From NCBI GenBank assembly GCA_963682055.1, contig OY821743.1, positions 12,288,566 through 12,352,565 of the forward strand: a DNA stretch of 64,000 bases. The letters are read 5' to 3'. The stretch is from Primula veris. Lineage: Eukaryota; Streptophyta; Magnoliopsida; Ericales; Primulaceae. The notes beneath the pieces are model-generated. The model had not been told where the DNA came from. It saw nothing but the letters and a program-made list of their open reading frames with translations, and did no database searches. Both the position numbers and the translations under genes were made by a program. Positions 10,601 through 20,000 of this stretch are shown here, in pieces. The first letter of the stretch is position 1; each line of letters opens with the position of its first letter.

Positions 10601-12657
10601 AGTTGACTGATACTAATTAGATTAGCTTTTAGACCATCTACAAGAAAAACATCCTCAATATCAGGCATTCCAGGTTTGTTTAAGGTACCTTTACCAATAA
10701 TTTTACCTGTATCTCCTCCTCCAAACACAACAGTGTTACCTGTAAGAATGGTGACATTTTTTAGGAGGCTTGCAGTACCTGTCATATGCTTAGAGCATCC
10801 ACTGTCAAAATACCAATCATTAGAAGTAACAGCATTCAAAGAGTTGATAACAGCTTTGTTGTTAGCAACTAAGATTGCTTTTTCTTTAACTTTCCAAACC
10901 CATTTCAAATTTTTATTGACAGAAGCCAACCAGGTTTTCTGGGAAATGTACTTTCTGTTCCTTTTTAAATAACACTGGACTTCAGAATGACCAGGTTTTT
11001 TACAAAAATTGCACAATTTCAACCTAAAGTTATTCAGTTTGTTCATGGTTGCAACTTTGGTTGTAACTGAGCTTCCAACCTTCTTTACATAAACCTGCGT
11101 TTTATTCCTGGTTGCAACTCTGGTTGCAACTGAGCTTCTAACCTTGTGATCAAAATCATGAGTTTTAGCTTTAGCAACAGCTTCAATAAAAGTAGTTTTT
11201 CCTGTACTCTTACCACCATAGTACCCTAGACCACTGATATCTTTGGATCCTCTAGAATATGACAGCATGTCATCTAATTTATCTGAAGCAGAGACATTCA
11301 GCAATTTTATTATCTTTTTAGTTTCAGTAAGTTCAGCCAGTTGTAATTTAAGCTTCTCAGTAAGATTTTTGACCTCATCCTTTAGATCAACATTCAGCTT
11401 GCTTATGATCAAACATTGTTTACTCAGACTTTTATACTTTTCATACAGAACAAGGTATTGCTTAGTAATGTTTTCATCAGATGGCTCTTCCTCATCACTG
11501 CTATATGTTTCACAGGCAGTTGTAACTGGGGTTGAAACATGCTCACAGTCACTTTCATAAGTAGGTTCTTTTTCAGTGATTATTCCCATGAAATTAACAA
11601 AATTTGAACCATCCTCTTCATCACTGTTACTCTCAGAATCACTATCACTATGAGTGGTTATATAAGCATTTTTGTTTCTTTTTAAAGTGTTTGCACACTC
11701 AGCCTGAATATGACCAAAACCTCTACATTCTCTACACTGAATCTCTTTAGATTTGTATTCTTTGTTATCCTTTTCTTTGGAATTCCACTTTCCTGTAGAG
11801 TTATTATTGAATCTAGACTCTGTCTTAAACTGGTTATCCTTTTTCTGAAAGTTTTTAGATGAACCAGTATCATCCTCCTTTTTCTTATAAAACTTCTTGT
11901 ACACCTTTTTTGCAAAGAAAGCTAGTTGTTCTTCATCACTCATTTTATCACAGGTATTAGATTCAGATTTCTTGGCTTGAAATGCTATTCCCTTTTCTGG
12001 TCTTTTATGTTTGAAGAATTTCAGTTCATGTGTACTAAGATTTCCTATGAGTTCTTCAAGTTTAAGATTATCTAAGTCAGTTGATTCTTCAATAGCTGTG
12101 ACCTTAATTTCAAACCTTTCTGGGAGTGACCTAAGAGTTTTCTTAACAAGCTTAGCATCACTGTATTTTTCACCTAATGTTCCAGCTTGATGAGCAATGT
12201 GGCAGATTCTACCATTAAATTGTTCAATGTTTTCATCTTCCTCCATTCTTAAGTTCTCAAATTGGGTAGTTAACTGTTGAAGTTTGAAAGCTTTTACTTT
12301 AGTTGTTCCTTCAAAAGTAACTTGCAAAATATCCCATGCTTCTTTAGCTGTTTCACAATGAGAGATATACCTGAATACGCTGAGAGTTACACCAGCAAAA
12401 ATCAAGTTTATGGCTGTTGAGTTGGCACTTGATTTTCTGTCTTCTTCAGCAGACCATCTGTCTTCAGGTAAGAGAATCAGTTCTCCTTCATTATCCATGG
12501 TAGTTGGAGCCTCCCATCCATACATAACAGTCTTCCATGCATGTTCATTCTGCTGTTTGATGAAGGACCTCATTCTAATTTTCCATACTCCATAGTTTAC
12601 TCCTCCTTCAAGCAATGGAGGTTTGTTGAAGGCGTTTCCTTCCCTCATTAAGTCCAT
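7669..12657 (-). CDS. Gag-Pol polyprotein, SIRE-like Copia
   Basis: A single 1,662-residue frame encodes the whole replication machinery in Copia order. Gag comes first (Trp/Tyr-rich N-terminus, then a CCHC knuckle CRECRGFGHIQAEC near residue 310). A spacer with a second CxxC...H...C cluster follows, then aspartic protease (YFDSGCSKHM). Integrase has its HHCC finger (WHKRLGHVNYK...CGDC) and DDE residues (HIDLMG, RSDHGTEF, NGIVERKN). Reverse transcriptase has YVDD, and RNase H has CDADWAG and STAEAEY. No stop or frameshift is present and all catalytic motifs look normal, so it may be able to move. The integrase-RT spacer is acidic and includes a TEV/GTEV repeat encoded by the gttccaac repeats. 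Confidence 0.95.
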   Translation of the reverse strand: MDLMREGNAFNKPPLLEGGVNYGVWKIRMRSFIKQQNEHAWKTVMYGWEAPTTMDNEGELILLPEDRWSAEEDRKSSANSTAINLIFAGVTLSVFRYISHCETAKEAWDILQVTFEGTTKVKAFKLQQLTTQFENLRMEEDENIEQFNGRICHIAHQAGTLGEKYSDAKLVKKTLRSLPERFEIKVTAIEESTDLDNLKLEELIGNLSTHELKFFKHKRPEKGIAFQAKKSESNTCDKMSDEEQLAFFAKKVYKKFYKKKEDDTGSSKNFQKKDNQFKTESRFNNNSTGKWNSKEKDNKEYKSKEIQCRECRGFGHIQAECANTLKRNKNAYITTHSDSDSESNSDEEDGSNFVNFMGIITEKEPTYESDCEHVSTPVTTACETYSSDEEEPSDENITKQYLVLYEKYKSLSKQCLIISKLNVDLKDEVKNLTEKLKLQLAELTETKKIIKLLNVSASDKLDDMLSYSRGSKDISGLGYYGGKSTGKTTFIEAVAKAKTHDFDHKVRSSVATRVATRNKTQVYVKKVGSSVTTKVATMNKLNNFRLKLCNFCKKPGHSEVQCYLKRNRKYISQKTWLASVNKNLKWVWKVKEKAILVANNKAVINSLNAVTSNDWYFDSGCSKHMTGTASLLKNVTILTGNTVVFGGGDTGKIIGKGTLNKPGMPDIEDVFLVDGLKANLISISQLCDNEMTVKFDKERCLITNLNNDLIMTGVRSTNSCYVFEKAEKELPQSRCNQAITNNADIWHKRLGHVNYKTLDKLVKKELIRGIPKLSAKTQSVCGDCAIGKQTKSIHKSTSLIYTKRVLELLHIDLMGPMQTASIGGKKYILVVVDDFSRYSWVVFLKDKSETFELFKTLCLKLQVEKGSTSGNIARIRSDHGTEFENIRFKEFCNSLGICHEFSAPKTPQQNGIVERKNRTIQEMARVMLNSKKLANRFWAEAVNTACHIVNRVYITKGTSMTAYEIWKGRKPNVKYFQVFGCVCYILRDREHLGKFDSKSDKGIFLGYAQNSRAFRVFNQRTNCVMESYNVLFDDLKTVDEITGDNEQAETTEKEKEETQQTGSPRVVESPVATEVTTEVGTEVGTTVETQNAVESEEEEEESSHAQSTSRPRYVRTQKNHSLDNVIGEVTSGMKTRGKRNNVVHFACYISQLEPKNIKEALEDSEWILAMQDELAQFERNDVWTLVPRPSNKNVIGTKWIFRNKSDEDGVIIRNKARLVAQGYTQIEGIDFDETFAPVARIESIRMLLSLACLYDFKLFQLDIKSAFLNGVINEEVYVCQPKGFEDPNFPEHVYLLKKALYGLKQAPRAWYDRLTKYLIEKGFNRGGVDKTLFTKKTTKDIIIAQIYVDDIVFGSTSNNRIKEFISDMKNEFEMSGGGELTYFLGLQVKQNEKGIFLCQSKYADNLVKKFGLSESKEKRTPMSTTLKLSKNDKGKNVCPSLYRSMIGSLLYLTASRPDLCLSVGVCARYQANPLEPHLLAVKRILRYVKGTPHLGLWYSKDTNHFLSGYCDADWAGNIDDRKSTSGGCFYFGNNLVSWFSKKQNCISLSTAEAEYVAAGSGCTQLIWMKQMLTDYNVKQEILTLFCDNKSAIDLAKNPVQHSRTKHIDLRHHFIRELVEEKSLILEHVSTERQLADIFTKPLDTNKFESLRSDIGVCHYQSN

Positions 12658-12702
12658 TGTTACTAGAACACAGGATCCACACTAAGTAAGATCTAGTGTG
12701 AA

Positions 12703-12714
12703 GCTCTGATACCA
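12703..12714 (-). other. Primer binding site of the SIRE-like element
   Basis: On the minus strand this reads TGGTATCAGAGC, complementary to the 3' end of plant initiator tRNA-Met, 2 nt from the 5' LTR. Confidence 0.9.
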
Positions 12715-12716
12715 AT

Positions 12717-13979
12717 TGAAATTCCTATCCGTTGTTCTAGATGCAGTTTTGCAGTAAGGTTCCAAGTGGGGTTGGAACTGCAGTTTGAACCAAGTGTATA
12801 AGGTTTCAAGTGAGGTTGGAACTGCAGTTGGAACCAAGTGTATTAATGGACAGAAACTGTTTTAAAATTAAATGTACTTGGAAATAATTCACACGCACAT
12901 TTAACAACGGAGTTCACCTAACTAGGCTACGTCTCCGGGGCACTTACCCAGATTATGATATTATAAAAAGCTTACAATATATGACTCAAGTCTTAATGAA
13001 AAACTTAGACTCCCTCTATGTTTTTCTGCCTATCACTATATTGCTCCTACTCTATAACTATCACTTATAAATCAATGGCATCCCACCATTGTTTTTCTTT
13101 TTAAAGCTCACGTGTATTCTCTCTAGAAAATAAGTTCTTTATAATTTAGAACACACAACTTTACAAGCTTAAGTTACTAAGTATATAAACAAGTAAAAAC
13201 AATCTTCTATCTTCAATATCTTTTGATTGCTTTTGACTTGGTTGATTAGCTTCAATCTCTCCAAGTATCACGAGATTCTTCAGCATGGATTGACTCTAAT
13301 CATCTTTGATTAACACCTGTTTAGTAACACACTTGAAAGTAGGAGTTAATCTTTTCCTTTGAAAGGAAACATATAAAGATATGATCTCTTAAAGATAATA
13401 TCTTTTCATAAACATATGAAACATTTAACTCCACATATCAATCAATCTTTATACATATCTTTACTGAATATTATAAGAATCAAAAGATTGAATCAAGTGA
13501 TAAGGACAAGCATAAGAATAGAGATATATAAATTTAAAAGGAAACATAACCTTATAAACTAATCTCTTTATATCTTTTATAAACATCTTTCCTTAACACA
13601 TTAGTATTCTCAATAAACACATATACACGTTTAAGACCTTATGAGAATATATCCTACATACTTTAAAACAAATGATTAGCATTAAACAATTAGTAATGTA
13701 GAATAATGAAACAAGACAGAATTCTGTTTTAACAGCAGGTTGAACTGTGGTTGCAACTGAGGTTGCAACTGGTACTTGAAACCTGTCACCACAGGTTGTG
13801 ACTAAGGTTGTAACCAGTACTTGAAACCTAATACTACTAACTTAGTAGGTTGTAACTGAGGTTGCAACTGGTACTTGGAACCTGTCAATCCTGTCTTAGT
13901 TCTTAATAACAGTTAGGATTTATTTAGTAAAAACCAATAGACAATTAACAATATTTAGACCAGAAATCTGGTCCTAACA
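12717..13979 (-). repeat. 5' LTR of the SIRE-like element
   Basis: 1,263-bp long terminal repeat, differing from the 3' copy at one base that I could find. It ends about 115 bp from the Prx1 start codon, so LTR and Prx1 promoter are back to back and divergent. Confidence 0.93.
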
Positions 13980-13984
13980 AAGAC

Positions 13985-14094
13985 CATTCAATAATTCGAA
14001 AAAAAGATAATGAAAGTAACGTTGAATACACGAGGTTATCTGCCTATAAATACCAGAAACTGAAACAGATAGAAACATAGCTCAAATCATATTA
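13985..14094 (+). promoter_or_regulatory. Residual core promoter of Prx1
   Basis: TATAAATA lies at 14,045-14,052, 42 bp before the start codon. The segment from agataatgaaagtaacgttg to the TATA box matches the Prx2 promoter (55,613-55,665) and the relic at 42,802-42,860. Everything farther upstream was displaced 10.26 kb by the retrotransposon. Confidence 0.8.
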
Positions 14095-17000
14095 ATGGCT
14101 CTCAATATAGTTTCTATTGTCTTCATTATATCTTCACTTTTATTTAGTGGTTTAAATGCTCAGTCATCACAGCCTACCTTAGTGAAGGGACTATCATGGA
14201 CTTTTTATGATAATAGTTGTCCTAAATTGGAATCAATAATTAGAAAACAGCTCAAAAAAGTGTTCAAGGATGATATTGGCCAATCTGCTGGCTTGCTTCG
14301 TCTCCACTTCCATGACTGCTTTGTTCAAGTATGTATACAAACTTTTAGACCAATTAATCTTATTCATGATTTAATATTGTATCCCAAATCCAAACTACCC
14401 ATGCATACTTGATACTTCTAGTTCTAGCTAATATCTTCATTTGCACATTCTTTACTCATGAATTTCAGAATTTGAGAGCTAATTTATTTACCAATTTTGC
14501 GATTATATATATATATATATATATATCTAGTTTTTAGGTTCCGATTTTTTTTGTTAAGTTGTGGATATTTGTTATATATATATAGTAGTATTTGGCCGAG
14601 ATCTTTGAGTTAAGTACTATTATCTGCAAGTAATTATAACAACATATCTTAAGTGGGTAGTGGAAAACCAGAATTCTCTTTTGATTTTCACGCTTAATTA
14701 AAATCTATGATTTAAGCTGAAGCCCTATTTTTCACGATGACAAAAGGATCAGAGATCTATGTGCCTAAGAACTGCAACAATAATTAAGTTCCGATTTAGG
14801 TAAAGCTAGATCGAAAATATAGCCTGATTATATTAGAAATTTGAAAGCAGCTCTCATGGTACGTATTTTCTTGTCAAAAATGCTACCCTTCATAATCTCT
14901 CGTGACAGTCTTACTTTTGCATTAGTATTTTGCTTTAAAAGACATAGGGCCAGATAAATCTGCCCTTTTGTACTATTAACACGCTTAAAACAATAAATAA
15001 TTATCGTACAATAACTTATATCAAAATTATCTGAATGAATTTTTTTAAAAATTGATTATATGATTCAAATATTAAATTTTATGATTAGATTAAAAAAAAT
15101 ATTATTTCAACAATTTTAATATAAATTATAAGCCGATAAAAATTATATATAATTTTATAATAAACAATTAAACGAAAACATAGAAACTCCTTATACATAT
15201 TCTTTAAAGTTGGTACACTATATGTATATACATTTTTTTATTTTTTTTTATAATATTATGAAAACACCATCCACAAGAACACATGTGCACCACCTGCTAC
15301 ATTTAAATAAGACTAGGATGTATTAAGGGAGCTTTAATTTGGTTTGGCCGGTTCTAATAAATACTTTACCTACCCTATAAAAGAAAGGGTGTTCAAATTT
15401 GATCATGCTGATTTGTCTGATTTTTGTCAGGTTTTTGATTTTTTTTTTTATATATATTAGTAATTTTATTTTAAATTAATATATTATTTTATTTTTAAAA
15501 TGTTTGTTAAAAAAAACTGTAAAATTTCATATTTTAGATTTTTTTTGGTATTTAATATTACTATCTTATAAATTGTCAAAAAAATGATTAAACATAAAAA
15601 ATATATAAAAGTCAAATTTTTTAGTTTTTTTTTTTTTTAACAAATACTTTAGATATAAAATAGTAAGTTGATTTAAAAAAAAAAAACAAAAAAAATTACG
15701 AATACATGAAAACCGAAAATCCAACGGAAATATGAATAATGCGAACATGATAAAATCTAAAACCCTTTTATAATAGAGGACCTAATAGACTTATTTTCAC
15801 CATTCACTTTATTTGGGACCATATTTGCAATAGTAGATGCTGGGACCATATTTGCAATAGTTGATGCCACATGTATGTCTATAGTACATAAATATGAGTT
15901 TTTATCGGGACATATCATTGTTGTACCTTTATCCATTATTCGCCACTTATTATAAAACTTCTTTTTCCAGAAACAACAAATCTAGTGTTTTATACTTCAT
16001 TAGTCGATCCATAACATGGAAGTATTAACGAACTCTATAATACATCACGGGTTATCTCATTTTTTCTAGTAGGACCGGCAAAAAATCTTTGCTGATATTC
16101 AAGTATTAATATCTTGAAAAGGGAAAATAATAGTATAGTACTAATAGAGTCATAACCGAAGGTCTATGACATTTGGAGCATGACTTATAATAATCCCAAG
16201 TCCTCAATATGGGTTCGAATTTAATAAGGTTGGAAATGTCCCAGTGTGGGTAAGAAAGAGATTTATCAATTTAGGTGTTTCCTCTTTCTATATGTATGTG
16301 TATTGTATTCAATAGAGTAGAGGAAAAATAATATTGTGGGTAACCCGAAAAAATATTAGTATAGAGAGGTTATTCCTATATAAAATTTACATATTAAAAA
16401 AATAAAAAATACATGTATTTACTGAAAAGATGTGGGTATTTCTTATTTAGAGGAGGCGAGTACACGACAAACACAATCTCTTATTATGCTCTCTTCTTTC
16501 TTTCTTTTGTGTTGTGATCTTTACAAAGTTCTACATCAATTTATAGACTATAAAATAAACTCTTGAAATTCCAGATACACTTAATTCTGACCTTCTGTTA
16601 CTAAAACATTCATAACTAATTATAGGGAACTCCAAACGACTTGAGACCTTCACCATTCCAATCTAGACTTAAAGACCTTGAATTTGATAGGTCATACACC
16701 TAAATTGAGCAACGTTTACCCCTTCAACTTCACTGTTTAATTTATCTCAAAAACTGTTCAATGTGGAGTCTTAACTTTAATGTCGAAATTAAGTTTATTT
16801 TCCAACATCCCTCCTTAAACTTAATTCTCTTCTATCCTTCATCCCAAGTATCTTCTTGTAGTTCTCGAGCAGCAGTGTCGGTAGCGGTTTCGTGAAAATA
16901 TCTGCAACTTGATCACGACTTGCCACATGAACCATTTTCACCGTTCCTTCCTTCACATGATCTCGAATAAAATGAAAACGAACGTCGATGTGTTTGCTCC

Positions 17001-20000
17001 TTTCATGATTCACTGGATTTTTCGCTAATTCGATCGCTGATCTGTTGTCGACTCGAATCTCGGTTGCCTCGTGTTGTGTATTCTCCATCTCACTTAGCAA
17101 ATTTCTTAACCAAATTGCGTGACACACACACCAAGATGCTGCCACATATTCAGCTTCGCAAGTTGAGAGTGTCACAATCGGTTGCTTCTTCGACAGCCAA
17201 GTGAATGTCGTGTTTCCAACATAGAACACATATCCCGATGTGCTCTTTCGGTCATCTACATCTCCGCACCAATCGCTGTCGGAATATCCTACTAGCTTGA
17301 AGCAATCACTTTTAGAGTAGAATAACCCAAGGGATTCAGTTCCCCGAATATATCGCAGAATTCTCTTTACTGCTTTCAAATGTGTGTAAACCGGCTCCTC
17401 CATGAACCGACTTACTACTCCAACGCTATAAGAAATGTCCGGCCTTGTACATGTGAGATAGCGGAGACTTCCAACTAGACTTCGGTATTTGGTTGCATCT
17501 ACTCGTTCTCCATCATCAAACTTAGAAAGTTTTGTACCGAGCTCCATCGGTGTCGATACCGAGTTGCAATCCGTCATTTTGTTCCTCTTCAAAATTTCTT
17601 TCGCATATGCTTCTTGTGACACAAAAATTCCCGTATTTTCTTGTCTAACCTCTAGACCAAGGAAATACTTCATCAATCCCAAATCCGTCATCTCGAATTC
17701 TTGAGTCATCACGCTTTTAAATTTCTCTATCATTTCAGCATTGTTACCCATAAATATGAGGTCATCAACATAAAGAGCGACAAAGAGTAAATCACTTTCA
17801 TTCTTTTTCACGTATAGCGCATGCTCATATGGGCATTGAGTAAACCCGTTCTTCTTGAAGTAGGTATCGATTCGGGTATTCCATGCTCGGGGTGCTTGCT
17901 TTAACCCATATAGAGCCTTCCTCAACTTCAATACTTTACTTTCCTTCCCGGCTTTCGTGTACCCGGGCGGTTGTTCCACATACACCTCTTCTTCTAGCAT
18001 GCCATTCAAAAATGCCGACTTGACATCCATTTGAAAAATTTTCCATTTGAATTGAGCTGCTTGAGCAATTAAAAGTCGAATTGTTTCCATTCTCGCAACC
18101 GGGGCAAAGACTTCATCATAGTCGATCCCCGCCTTTTGTCTATAGCCCTTCACAACCAGTCGTGCCTTGTATCTTCCAATCTCGCCTTGGGCATTCATCT
18201 TTTTCTTATATACCCATTTTACTCCTATCGCCCGACATCCTTTCGGCAAATCCACTAAATCCCAAGTATTATTTTTTTCGATAGCCTTTATCTCTTCATC
18301 CATCGCAGCTTGCCATTCTTTATCTCGTACCGCTTCTTCAAACGTAATTGTTTCGGCATCCGCCAAAAGACAAATTAAATGTACCTCACTTGTCGAGTCG
18401 TACAAATCTTGTATGCTCCGCATCCTTGGTTGTCTTGGCCCTTCTTCATCATCAGATGTTTGAGTAATTTTCGGTATTATCATCGGTGTAGCAGTTGTTG
18501 ATTCTTCTTTTTCTTCCTTTTGCATCACCTCTTTTTGATTGTTCCAGTCCCATGCACTTTCTTCATTCACTTGCACATCTCGGCTTACAACCACCTTATT
18601 TTCAATTGGGTCGAATAGCTTGAAAGCTTTCGTCTTCTCATCATACCCGATAAACACGTATTTCTTACTCTTATCATCTAGTTTGGTCCTTTTTTGATTT
18701 GGTACATGTGCATATGCCACACTACCGAATACTTTGAAATGCGATACAGTCGGTTTCTGTCCACTCCAAGCTTCTTGTGGTGTTTGGTCTTCCAATCTCG
18801 CATGTGGACATCGGTTTTGCACATACACGGCACATTGAACCGCTTCCGCCCAGAAATCCTTCGGCATGTCTTTACTTCTCAACATTGACCGAACCATGTC
18901 GAGAATTGTACGATTCTTTCTCTCGGCCACACCATTTTGTTGAGGTGAGTAAGGTGCGGTTAAGAATCTCTTGATCCCTTGTTCCTCGCAAAAATTCATG
19001 AAATTTGTTGACATGTACTCTCCACCTCTATCTGACCGTAAAGCCTTGATATAAGACCCGGTCGTCTTCTCAACCAACACCTTGAATTTCTTGAACACCT
19101 CGAATGCCTCAGATTTTTCTTTCAAAAAATATACCCACGTTTTTCTTGTGTAATCGTCAATAAAAGTGATGAAGTACCTCTTCTCACTGAATGACTTCGG
19201 TGTGATCGGTCCGCATATGTCGGTGTGTACCAGCTCGAGAATTTCTTTCGCTCGATATTCTGCCTTCTTCGGGAACGAGCTCCTTGCATGCTTGCCGAGC
19301 AAACATCCTTCGCAAAACTTGGTGGTGTAGTCTATGTTCGGTAATCCATGAACCATGTCCTTCTTGGCCAACTCCCTTAGCCCACCATAATGGAGGTGAC
19401 TGTATCTTAGATGCCACAATGCTGATTTGTCCTCCATGTCGAGTTGTAAACACTTTTCTCGTATGTATCGCAAGTTGAGCTTGTACATGCGATTTTTGGC
19501 CATTTCGACTCGTGCTACCAAGCGCCCTTGGTTGTTTTTCAATTGTAGTACTAGATCTTTCATGAATACCGAGTAACCCTTCTCCACGAGTTGTCCCATA
19601 CTGAGGATGTTACTTTTCAGATCGGGCACATAGTAGACATCCTCGATTGACCCTTCTTTACCATCTTTTTGATAAAAACATATTTTACCTCGGCCCTTTA
19701 CTTGAATCTTTGATGCATCACCGAATGATACATGTCCATCTTCAACATCTCGCATCTCCTTGAATAGGTGTTTGTGTCCGCACATGTGGTTGCTTGCTCC
19801 AGTATCGAGGTACCACACTGTGTCGTTGTTGGGATTGGTATCATTGTATGCCATCATAAGAACCCCATCTTTCATCTCATCCTCCGTGATAAGGTTGGTG
19901 TTCTCGTCTACTTTCTTCTCGAGATAGCAATCTTTTGCATAATGCCCGACCTTGCCACAATTGTAACACTTGTCGGAGTTGCAATCTTTCGCATAGTGAC

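Larger units (their letters stand above)
3721..13979 (-). mobile_element. Complete SIRE-like Copia retrotransposon, 10.26 kb
   Basis: Two 1,263-bp LTRs (3,721-4,983 and 12,717-13,979) start TGAAATTCC and end CTAACA, and I see only one difference between them (near 4,130). The 5-bp duplication AAGAC flanks the element (3,716-3,720 and 13,980-13,984). On the minus strand a primer site complementary to initiator tRNA-Met lies 2 nt inside the 5' LTR, and a purine tract (AAAGGGGGAGAT) precedes the 3' LTR. Inside are an uninterrupted gag-pol frame and a downstream envelope-like frame, the layout of the SIRE/Maximus lineage. Near-identical LTRs and intact frames indicate a recent insertion. It lies just upstream of Prx1 in opposite orientation. 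Confidence 0.95.
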
